Source of the DNA: Flavobacteriales bacterium
GTDB lineage: Bacteria > Bacteroidota > Bacteroidia > Flavobacteriales_F > PHOS-HE28
Length of the DNA stretch: 64,000 bases
Assembly (NCBI GenBank): GCA_020635725.1
Contig: JACJZF010000008.1
Coordinates: 1-64,000 of the forward strand
Reading direction: 5' to 3'
Shown here: piece by piece, positions 24,752 through 36,700 of the stretch
Position numbering within the stretch: the first letter of the stretch is position 1
Layout: each line of letters begins with the position of its first letter
Translations under genes and position numbers: made by a program
Notes under the pieces: generated by a model
Told to the model about the DNA's origin: nothing
What the model saw: only the letters and a program-made list of their open reading frames with translations
Databases searched by the model: none

Positions 24752-27700
24752 ATGAACCTCACTACCTTTCTTCACCGCATTCGAACCCGCGGCGTGATAC
24801 GAGCGGCACTGCCTGCGCTGCTCTTCACCATGGCCAGCGGCGCCATCGCGCAGAGCGTGACCGTCAGCGGCGCCACGGCCGGAAATGGCACCTACTCCAC
24901 CCTGGGTGCTGCCTTCACAGCCATTAACGCCGGCACGCAGACCGGCACGGACAACATCGTGGTGGAGATCCTGGCGAGCACTGTTGAAGCCGGCCCCTGC
25001 GTGCTCAACACCAACACCTGGGGCACCCTCACGGTGCGGCCCGCCGTGGATGGGGTAACGGTGAGCGGAGCGACCGCTACCGGCCGTGGCCTGGTTGAGC
25101 TGAATGGCGCGGATAACGTGACCATCAACGGCGATAACCCCAACAGCGGCGGCACCAACCGCAACCTCACGTTCACCAACACCGCGGTGAACACCACCAC
25201 GTTCACCTCGGTGATCCGAGTGGCCACCGCCACCGGCAACTTGAGCGCTGACAACAACACGATCACGAACTGCAATCTGAACGGAAGTGCCACAGGCCGC
25301 ATGATCAACACGGCCACAAGCACAACCGCATCCGAAGCAACCACCTTCGGTGTGATCATTGGCCCGAACGGGGCGATCCCGCCAGCTGCGCCCACCGCGA
25401 TCACATCAGTGACCGGGGCCATGGCCGCTTCAACGACGGCGAACGCGTTCACCTTGAACAATTGCGTGATCAATTCCTGCGCCCGCGGTTTCGGGCACAT
25501 CGGCGTCGCCACTACCTCGTCCACTGGCATTACGGTTACGAACAACATCATCGGGGACCAAGCAACCGACAACACCGCTCTGAACCCGCCGTTCACGACT
25601 CCGACCTCCACGGTTTACATCAAAGGCATCGTCGTCCAGGGTGCCACTGCCGTGAACATCACAGGGAACACGTTGAGGAACATCATGTCTTACGTAGCCA
25701 CGGCTACGAACGCGGTCGAACTGACGGCCAACATCGGGGCTACGGTCAACATCAACAACAATAGCATCACCACCGTAGGCACCAATGGTTCCTCAACGGC
25801 GGCAGGTATTGTAGTAACGGCCGCTGCAGGTCCGACCTGTAATGTGAATGGCAATACGCTACGCCAGATCCTGGCGAACAGTTCCGTCGTCGGCATCACG
25901 CTGAACTATAGCGGCACCGCGACGGGATCCGCATCGAACAACCGGATCACCCGGGTGAATAGTCGTTCTACGGGTGGTGTTCGGGCGGCGGGTATCGCCG
26001 TGGTCTCCGGTAGCGGCTGGAGCCTGATCAATAACATGATCGCCGATGTGCTCAATATCGGTTCCGCGAGCTTCAGCAATTCCTTCAACGCCAATGGTAT
26101 CCTGCTCCTGGCCGGTAACAACCACAAGGTGCAGCACAACTCGGTAAGCCTGTATGGAGCCAGTTCCTCTGTTGGATCGAACTCGATCAATTGCTTGTCG
26201 ATCTCGGCCAGCACGATGACGGGTATCCAGATCCAGAACAACGTTTTCAGCAATACGGTGACCGGTGGTGCGGCCACCGATGCACACGTGTGCGTGTTCA
26301 TGCCCTTCACGGCGAGCGCCAGCATGAACTGCACCATCAACAACAATGCTTACTACACGGGCACCATCGCCAACAAGAGCGGCATTGGTTTCAACGGCAC
26401 GACGACTTATGCCGCGGCGAACGTGCGCAGCACGTTGGCGGCACAGCAGTCCTTTACCCAGGCATTGGGTGTCGCGACCAATGACAATGCTTCGTTCTTC
26501 GCTACCACGGCCGCGCCGTTCGTTAGCACGACCGACCTGCATGTCACTGGCACTCCGGCCGAGCTGAACAACACGGGCGTTAGCGTAGGGGTGGCCGCCG
26601 ACATCGATGGTGATTTCCGCACGAGCCCACCTGACATCGGAGCGGATGAGTTCACCGTGGCCCCATGCGGCGCTCCCGTGGCCACGGCGGCCACGCAACA
26701 GAACTGCGGTTCTTCGAACTTCTTCATCAACGTCACGGTCACCAGCCTGAGCGGCGCGCCGAGCGTGGATATCGTGAGCGATTACAGCGGCAACCCCGGT
26801 GCACAGCTGGGCGTGACGACTTCGGGCACCTACCAGATCGGACCCTTCGCGAGCAACTCGAACGTGGCGGTCTCGGTGCTGCACAACGGCAACCACACCT
26901 GCGATGCCAGCATCGGCACCTACAACTACAACTGCGCCTTCTTCGGGCAGAACGCGCTGGATTTCGACGGCGTGAATGATCGCGTGGACTGCGGCAACGG
27001 GGCCACGGTAAGCCTGCCCGGCACCGCCCTCACCCTCGAAGCCTGGATCTATCCGACAGCGTGGAAGGCCAGCGCCTTCCAAGGCAGCATCATCAACAAA
27101 GAGGGCCCCAACGTGGGCTACATGCTGCGCTGCGGCAACAACGGCCAGCTGAGCTTCGCGCTGGGCAACGGCAGCACCATTCCGGAATGCCTGAGCTCCA
27201 CTGGCGCGCTCTCGCTGAACACCTGGCAGCATGTGGCGGCCACCTACGATGGCGTGACCATGCGGATCTTCCGCGATGGCGTGCAGATCGGCAGCCTGGC
27301 CAACACCGCCTCCACCACCAACAGCGCGACGCAGCTCACCATCGGCGACTATGCCGTGACCCCCGGCAGCCGCGTGTTCCAAGGCAAGATCGATGAGGTG
27401 CGCATCTGGGGAGTGGCCCTGCCGCAAGCCGTTCTGGCGGCCAACATGAACAGCGAGTATTGCGGCAACGAGGCTGACCTGCGGGCTTATTACCGCTTCA
27501 ACCAAGGCTTGGAGAACGCCAACAACGCCGCGGTGACCACGCTGACCGACATCACTGCCAACGCCAACACGGGGACCTTGGTGAACTTCGCGCTGAACGG
27601 CACCACCAGCAACTGGGTACCGGGCAAGACCGGCCTCACCGCATGCGTCGCATGCGCCGCCGCCCCCACAGCTGGCAGCATCTCCGGAGCGTCCACGGCC

Positions 27701-30700
27701 TGCACGGTGGGCACCTCGCCCACCCTTACGCTCACCGGTGCAACCAGCGGATTGGGCATCAGCTACCAGTGGTCATACGGCCCCGTAGGCTCCCCCTTCA
27801 CCAATCTCCTGGGAACCGCGAACACGCAATCCACCGCAGCCATCCCCTTGGGTGCATGGGAAGTGGCGGTAACGGTGACCTGCGCCGGTTTCGGCAGCAC
27901 CAATACCTCGGCTTTCGCTTTCACCCGCTACCAGACGCCCGTGGCCACGGCCAACTACGTGACCCCGGCCTGCACCGGTGGCGCCCTGGATCTGGTCGGC
28001 GGCTCTGATGTGCCCGGATCCACCTTCGCCTGGACCGGTCCGAACGCGTTCACCAGCGCCATCCAGAACCCCACGGTTTCTGCCAGCGCCACCCTGGGCA
28101 TGTCCGGCACCTACTCGGTGATCGCCACTTCCAATGGCTGCGCCAGCACGGCGGCCACGGTGGCGGTGACGGTAGGCTCCTCGCCGAGCGTGAGCATTGA
28201 CCCGCCGGTGGTGGCCCTGTGCCCGAGCTCCTCGGCCACGCTGACGCTGCAGACAACGGCCAATGCGCCGCTCAGCACGGTGCTCAGCGCCGTGGCCGGC
28301 AGCGCGGCAACGGTGCTCGCCACGATTCCGAACCCCAGCGGTTTCGCGCTTGATAACGGTGCCACGGCCACGAGCATCTCCGATGGCTGCAACGACATGT
28401 ACGATACCGGCAACCTCCTCAATACGAACCTCGGCACGGCGTTGCCTTACACCAATGGAACCATCACCGCGAACGCCGCGTGGGGCACCGGCGGGCAGTA
28501 CGTCACCGGCATGATCGGCACGGCCGCATGCGGCACAGCACCGGCCATGTTCCTGATGGCCGCCGACGCGAATGGTATCAGCTCGTTCAGCATCACCGGC
28601 AACAACGGTGCTGATGGCGGCGGAACGCAGAACCTCTACTCGTTCACCGTGGTTGGCGGAGGCATCACCTACACCGCGTTGGTCAAGCGTGTATTTGGCG
28701 CAACGGACCCCAGCATCAACCACCTGGTCCTGATCCCCGGCGCGAACGCGGCGACCCAGACCATGGGCACCACCACCGATGATGACCAGCACAACATCCT
28801 GAACCTGGCCGGTGTGACGCGGATCTACTACGCGCTCTATTCCTCGGCCTCGGGCGGCTTGATCAATGACGTGCAGACCCAAGCCATCGCGCAGGCCTTG
28901 GTCAATGCCATCCCGACCTCGCTCATCACCTGGCCTGGAACGGTATCCTGGGCTCCGAACGGCGAAACGACCCCGGTGATCACCGTGAGCGTTGCGGACA
29001 CCTACACGGCCACCGCAACCGCAGGTAACGGCTGCGTGGCGCAGGTGAGCCGAACGGTCACCACGGCCTCCCCGCTTGCTGGAGCCAGCTTCAGCCCGGC
29101 ATCACCGGCGTATTGCGCTGGCGGTTCCGTTGTGTTGACGGCCACTCCCACCGCGGGTTCGCCACCGTACACCTACCAGTGGTTCGACCCCAGCAGCAAC
29201 CCTGCCGGCACCAGCCAGACCCAGACGGCCAACCTGCCCGGTGTATGGACGGTGGACATCACGGACAACTGCGGCGTGTCGGTCAATGGCATCGCCAGCC
29301 CGGCCGTGGTGGAGAACCCACTGCCCACAGCGAGCGCAACCAGCAATACACCCTGCACGGGGCAGGCGCTGAACTTCGATGGCAGCTCGGACATTGGCAC
29401 CACCTTCACGTGGACGGGCCCTGCCGGATTCTCCTCCACCCTGGAAGACCCCAGCATCGCCTCGCCCACCACGGCGAATTCGGGCAACTACATCTTCACG
29501 GCCTTCAGTGCGGCGGGCTGCTCCTCGAGCCCCTTCACGCTGCCCATCACCGTGAACATCGCGCCGGCGGTGAGCACGCCGACCGCCACGCCGAGCACCA
29601 TCTGCACCGGCGGCACTTCGCAACTGAACGTCACCGCAGCCATCTCCGGCTACACCATGGGATCGGGCGGTGCATCGTTCATCGATATCAGCGCGACCGG
29701 CACGGATGTCCCAGGCGCGCTCGGCGACGATACGGAGCACAACATCACGATGCCGAGCTTCACCTTCAACGGCACGGCCTACACGAATGCGCGAATCGGC
29801 ACCAACGGCGTGTTCTTCTTCGGTTCCACGACCGGGGACAACGCGCTTACCGAAACGGCACTGCCCAGCGGCGCGCATACCGCCGGCAACGTGTTCCTGG
29901 CTCCTTGGTGGGATGATCTGGATGTGCAAACGGCACCGACCATCCGCACCCAGACCGTCGGCAACAAGTTCATTGTGCAGTGGAACAACATGGACCACAA
30001 CAACGTGGCCCTGGGCACCAACGGGATCACCTTCCAGATCCAGATGGACCTTCTGACCGGTGCGGTCCACTTCCTGTACTCGGATGTTTCTTTCGGGAAC
30101 GTCACCTATGATGCCGGGGCAAGCGCCACCGTGGGGATCCAATGGGCCAATGCGACAGGAGGTGCTGTGCAATACAGCTTCGACCAGGCGCTCCTGACCA
30201 ATGGGCAGGTGATATCGTTCACGCCGAACCAGGCCACCGTCGTGTGGAGCCCCAACACCTTCCTCAGCAACGCCACCATCAGCAACCCGGTGGCCACCAA
30301 CGTCAGCACCACCACGACGTACTCGGTGACGGCATCGGCCAACGGATGCACCGTTGTGACGCCTACGGTCACCCTCACTGTTGACCCGCCGCCTGCCGCC
30401 GACGTCACGGTGGTTCCCGACTGCGAGAACGAGGCATGGAACCTCTCCTTCGATGTCACCTCGGCCGGAAGCGGCTCGACCGTGAGCTTCCGATACAGCG
30501 TGAACGGGGGCGCCCCTGTGACAGTGGGCCCGTACACGGTCGGAGCGACGATCCCCGACATCGGACCGTACACGGCCAACGACCACGTGAATGTGGCCCT
30601 GGTGCATGAGAACAACACCGCGTGCGATGTGCCTTACGGCGATTTCTGGACCACCTGCCCGTACATCATCACCTGCCCCACCACGCTCCCGCTGTCGCAC

Positions 30701-33700
30701 TGCTACGGCAACCAGGACACCCGCACCTTCTGGTTCCATACCGATACACCGGGCGAGACGGTGACGGTGAGCTTCATTTCAGGCAGCATGGCCCCGGGCG
30801 ATGTGATCCGCGCATACAGCGGCACGGATAACACCGGAGACCCGATTGATGGCGTACCCTCCAGCGAAGGCAACCTGACCGGTTTCTTCCTTGATCTATC
30901 CGGCGCGACAGGCACATCAACCGGACAGGATCTCTTCATCGAGATCGACAGCGACAACTCGAACAGCTGCGCGGACAGCCAGCAAGCGACCTGGCTCATA
31001 GAGGCCGAGTGCACCGCTGGCTGCGTCGACCCCAGTGCCTCGATCACCACCGTGCCCGATTGCGCGAACCAGCAGTTCTCCATTGATGTGGAGGTGCTCT
31101 TCGCGGGTGATGCCTCGACCACCACGCTCGAGTACACGGTGAATGCCGGCACACCGCAGCTGATCCCCGGCCTCTTCGACTTCGACATCCAGACCATCGG
31201 GCCCTTCAGCCTAGGCGACCAGGTGCAGATCCGCCTGCTGCATGAAACCGATGCCGCCTGCGACCACAACTTCGGATTCTTCACCGTAAGCCCGACGAGC
31301 TGCCCGAACGATGAGCCTTGCGATGCGCGACCGGTGACCGTGAACCCGGACTACACCTGCACCGCCACCACCGCAGGCCTCATGACCGGGGCCACGCTCA
31401 CCACCGGGATCACCGGAGCTTGCACCGGCGTGGTTCAGGATCAGTGGTTCCGTTTCGTGGCCACTGCTCCCACGCACCGCGTACAGCTTGGCGGCACCAC
31501 CACCGGTTTGAGCTACTCGTTGTTCGCGGCAAGCTCCTGCGCCGGCCCCTTCACGCTGGTGACCAGCTCGGGCTGCAACGCCGGCGCCTCCGTGGCGAAC
31601 ATGAACGGCCTCAGCATCGGCCAGACCTATTACCTGCGCGTGTCCCGCACCACCACGGGCACCAACGCCTACACCGTGTGCGTGAGCGCGCCGCCCGCTG
31701 CTGACATCGGGCAGAACGCGCTCAGCTTCGATGGCACCGATGACCGCGTGAACTGCGGCACGGCGAGCGGCATCGACATCACCGGCAACACCATCACCCT
31801 GGAGGCGTGGATCTATCCCACGGCCTGGCGCACGAACTCCTGGCAGGGCAACATCATCAACCGCGAGCTGCCTGGCTTCGGTGGATACATGCTGCGTTGC
31901 GGCGCCAACGGCTCGCTGAGCTTCAACCTGGGCAACGGCACCAACTGGATGGAAGTGATCAGCGCCACCAACGCGCTCACGTTGAACACCTGGCAGCATG
32001 TGGCGGGCACGTACGACGGCACCACGTTGCGCATCTACCGCGATGGTGTGCTGCTCACGCCTGCTTCGACCGCTGGCACGGCACTGCCCATCATCAGCGC
32101 CACGGCGGCACAGCCCCTCACCATCGGCAACTGGTCGCAGGACAACACCCGTGGCTTCGTGGGCAAGATCGATGAGGTGCGCATCTGGAACACCACGCTG
32201 AGCCAGGCCACGCTCGCGGCCAACCTGAACCAGCAGCTCTGCGGCGGTGAGGTGGGACTGCGCGCCTATTACAACTTCAACCAGGGCGTCGATGGCGCGA
32301 ACAACGCCGGCATCACCACGCTGCCAGATGTGAACGGGACCAATAACACGGGAACGCTCGTCAACTTCGCGCTGAACGGACCGACCTCGAACTGGGTGCA
32401 AGGCAAGACCGGCATGCTGCCATGCCCGCCCTGCGCTGCGGCGCCCGTGGCCGGCACCATCTCGGGCACCGCCACCGTGTGCTCCGGCGTGAGCCATTCG
32501 CTCATCCTGTCCGGAGCAACCACGGGAACGGGAATCACCTACCAGTGGTACTACGGCCCGGTTGGCAACGCGACCCAGAACCTGCTGGGCACAGGCCTGA
32601 CGCAGAGCACGGCCTCCATCCCCGCCGGTAGCTGGGAGCTTCAGGTGGATGTGACCTGCAGCGGCTTCGGCACGGCCTCCACGCCGGTGTTCGCCTTCAG
32701 CAAGGTGCAAACCCCTGCGGTGACGGCGAGCGCCGGCCCTGCCTGCCTGGGTCAGCCCCTTGCGCTCACCGGCACCAACGACGTAGGCACCACCCTGGCC
32801 TGGACCGGACCGAACGGCTTCACCAGCAACCAGCTGAGCCCGACGGTCTCCCCCTCGGCCACCTTCGCCATGTCCGGCGTGTACAGCCTCACGGCCACGG
32901 CCAACGGCTGCACCAGCCCTGCGGCCAGCGCCACGGTGGTCGTGAATGAATCGCCGATCGTGACGATCACCCCGCCGGTGGTCATGGTGTGCCCGAGTGG
33001 TTCCCAAACCCTCACCGCCAGCACGGTGGCCACGGCGAGCCTGGAATCGGTGCTGAGCGCGATCAACGCGAACAGCGCGACCCTGGTGGCCTCGATCCCC
33101 ACACCGAGCGGCTTCACCGATGGCACCAGCGGCAACAACATCGTCGATGGCTGCAACGACATGTACGATGGCGCCAACTTCATCAACTCCAATCTGGGGA
33201 CGCAGCTGGCCTACTCGAACAACACGGTGATCAGCAGCGCGGCCATGGGATCCGGAGGCCGCTACTTCACCAGCGTGATCGGCACCAACACCTGCACCAC
33301 GGCCAGCGCCACCATCTTCTACTGGGTGGGCGATATCAACGGCGTGAACACGGTGAGCATCACGGGCAACCTCGGCGCGGATGGCGGCGGTTCGCAGAAC
33401 AGCACCTCGTTCACCGTCAGTGCCAATGGGGTGAACTACACGGTCTTCTGCTCGCGCGTCTTCGGCGCCGGCGACCCCTCGATCAACCACCTGTTCTTCA
33501 TTCCGCAGCCCAACGGCGCGAGCCAGACCCTGGGCAACACCGCGGATGAGAACCACGTGATCTCCGGGCTTGCTGGCAGCAACCGCTTCTACTACATGCT
33601 CTTCGCGGGCGCGGCCGGTGTGCAGTACACCGATCCGCAGGTCACGGCCATCGCGCAGACCTTCGTGAACGCGCTGCCCAGTGCCACGGCATCGTACGTG

Positions 33701-36700
33701 TGGAGCCCGGGAGGCGAAACCACCTCCTCGATCAGCGTGAGCACGGCGGGCACGTACACGGTAACCGCCACCTTGAACGGCTGCTCGGCCCAAGCGAGCC
33801 GCATCGTCACCCAGGCGCCACCCTTCACGAGCGTGAGCGTCGCGCCGGCGAATCCCGCCTTCTGCGCGGGTGGATCCGTGACCCTTACCGCAACGCCGGA
33901 TGATGGCGGACTGCCCTACACCTACCAGTGGAAGCGTCCGGACAATTCCCTGGCGGGAACGGCTTCGACGCAGGCTGCCGACGTGGCCGGGGTATGGACC
34001 GTTGAGGTGACCGACAACTGCGGCACGCTGGTGACCCAAGCGAGCGCGACGGTGGTGGAGCAAGCCGTTCCCACGGCCTCGGCCTCGGCGAGCACGGCTT
34101 GCACCGGTTACACGCTGCAGCTCACGGGCACTACCGACATCGGCACCAGCTACGCGTGGACCGGCCCGAACGGATTCTTCAGCACCTTGCAGAACCCCAC
34201 GCTCGGCCCGCTGACCGCTGGCATGTCCGGCACGTATTCGTTCATCGCCTCCACGGCCACCTGCAGCAGCGCCCCAGGCACCGTTGCTGTGAATGTGCAG
34301 GCCAGCCCCACCGGAGTGACCGCCAACGCGAGCCAAGCCGCGGTGTGCGTGGGATCGCAAGTGAACCTCACGAGCTCCGGAAGCATCATCGCCACGGCGC
34401 TGTCGCAGGATTTCAATGGCACGCCCATCGGGTGGACCACGACCAACAACAGCACGGGTGGAACGCCGGCGAATGCCGCATGGACGCTCCGACCCAGCGG
34501 CTTCAACACCGGCGGCTCCTGGAATGAGGTGCTCACGAGCAACGATGCGAGCCAGTTCTACCTGACCAACAGCGATGCGCAAGGCAGCGGGTCGACCGCG
34601 AATACGGTTCTGACCAGTCCGGTATTCAGCCTGGTGGGCTACTCGAGCGCCACGCTCGCCTTCTTCCACTACTACCGCGATATCGCTGATGCGGGCGACA
34701 ACGGCTTCGTGGAGGTCTCGACGGATGGCAACACATGGACCACGCTCACCACATTCACCGCCAACACCGGAACCGCCTCGGCGTTCGCTCCGGGATCGGT
34801 GAACCTGAATGCCCAAGCCGGCCAAGCCACCGTGCAGGTGCGCTTCCGCTACCAGGGTACCTGGGATTGGGGCTGGGCGGTCGACAACGTGATTGTCTCC
34901 GGTCAGCAGCCTGCCACCTTCGCCTGGACGTCTGTTCCGACCGGATTCACGAGCAGTGCGCAGAACCCCACTGGCGTAACGGTGAGCACCACCACCACCT
35001 ACACCGTGACGGCGAGCTCGCCGAACGGATGCGAGGCCCAGGCCAGCGTAACGGTCACCGGTAACCCGCTGCCCACGGTGGACTGCGGAGGCCCCTATGG
35101 ACCGTACTGCGTGAACGACGCCGATGTGACCCTGTCAGGATCGCCAGTTGGCGGAACCTGGAGCGGAACCGGTGTGACCGCGGGCGGCGTGTTCGATCCG
35201 AGCGCGGGCACCCAGACGCTGACCTACAGCTACACCGATGGCAACGGCTGCTCCGGAAGCTGCCAGGTGACCATCGCCGTGCTCACGGCCGATACGGATG
35301 GTGACGGCATCGCCGATTGCTCGGACAACTGCCCGAACCTCTTCGGCCAGATCGGAGACGCTTGCGATGCCGGCCCGAGCTTCGTGCTCGGCCAGATCGA
35401 CGGCAACTGCACCTGCATCGGCGTGAGCTGCACCACCAACATCGATGTCGTGTTCCAGCCCGATGGCATCAGCAACATCGGCTGGGAGCTGCGCACGCAG
35501 GGCACCGATCTCCTGGTGCAGAGCGGCAGCGGCGTGTACCCGGCCAGCCCAGGCTACAACCTGGCCACGTGCCTGCCCGATGGCTGCTACTACCTGGTCG
35601 TGACCGATGACGGTGGCGATGGCATCGCGGGTGGCGGCTACCAGCTGCGCCTGAACAGCGGCGCCCGCCTGATCGACAACCTGCGCGACGCCTTCGGCAA
35701 CGGCGGCTTCACCACCGGCAGCGTGAGCCAGCTCGCCAACGGCGAAGGCTTCTGCCTGCCTCTGGGCCAGGACCGCTTGATCTTCACCAGCTGCGACAAG
35801 CTCGACTGGAAGACCAGCCCCTGCGATGGCGAGTACGTGGTGGCCAACGACAACGCGGCCGTGACGGCGCAGTATGGCGTGAGCAATGCCACCAGCGGCT
35901 ACCAGATGTGGTGGTTCGATCCCAACGGCGGATACAGCTTCAAGCGCTTCCAGAGCCATAGCACCACCAACGGCCTTCCGGCCAGCGCCACGCGTGCCTG
36001 CCATTTCCGGATCAACGGATGGAGCGGCAACCAGCTCGCGCAGGGCGTGCTGTACAACGTGAAGGTGCGCGGCCGCGTGAACGGCAGCTTCCTGCCCTGG
36101 GGCCCTGCCTGCCGCCTGATGCTCGACAACGCCGCGGCGCAATGCCCCCGCACCAAGCTCATGGACATCCCCTACAACCAGTTCCTGAGCTGCGGCCAGA
36201 TGCGCGATGTGGGAGCCACCGTGTACGTGCATGCGCGTCCCGTGCGCCGCATGAACAGCGCGTGCAGCTGGGTGAATGCCAACCGCTACCAGTTCCGCTT
36301 CCGCATCCCGGCCGAGAACTTCGTGCTGGTGAAGAGCGCGAGCACCTACTTCGTGAACACCACCGGCCTGGCCTGTGGCAAGACCTACGAGGTGGATGTG
36401 CGCGCGAGCTTCGACAACGGAGCCACCTGGTGCGCTGCGGGCGGCGCAGGCCTGAACGATCCCGCTTGGGGCGATGTATGCCTGCTCACCACCACCAATT
36501 GCCTCACCGGTGGCGGCCAGAGCATCGCGCTGCAGGGCAACGGCGTGAATGGCGCGCTGACCATGTACCCCAATCCGAACCGCGGCGACCAGCTCTTCAT
36601 CAACCTTACCCAGGTTGAGGAAGGCGTGAGCACGGTTAGCGTCGATATCTACGATGGCTTCGGCAAGCGCGTGGCGGCCCGCACCATCGCGGTGCAGTCC

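Noticed and set aside
25859..27505. A 548-residue minus-strand frame
   Set aside because: Shadow of the giant gene; His/Arg/Gly-rich with no recognisable domain.
31211..34825. A 1204-residue open frame on the minus strand opposite the giant gene
   Set aside because: It is antisense to a strongly supported protein with domains and a sorting signal. Its composition (Arg/Gly/Ala/His-rich, no domains) is that of GC-rich shadow frames.
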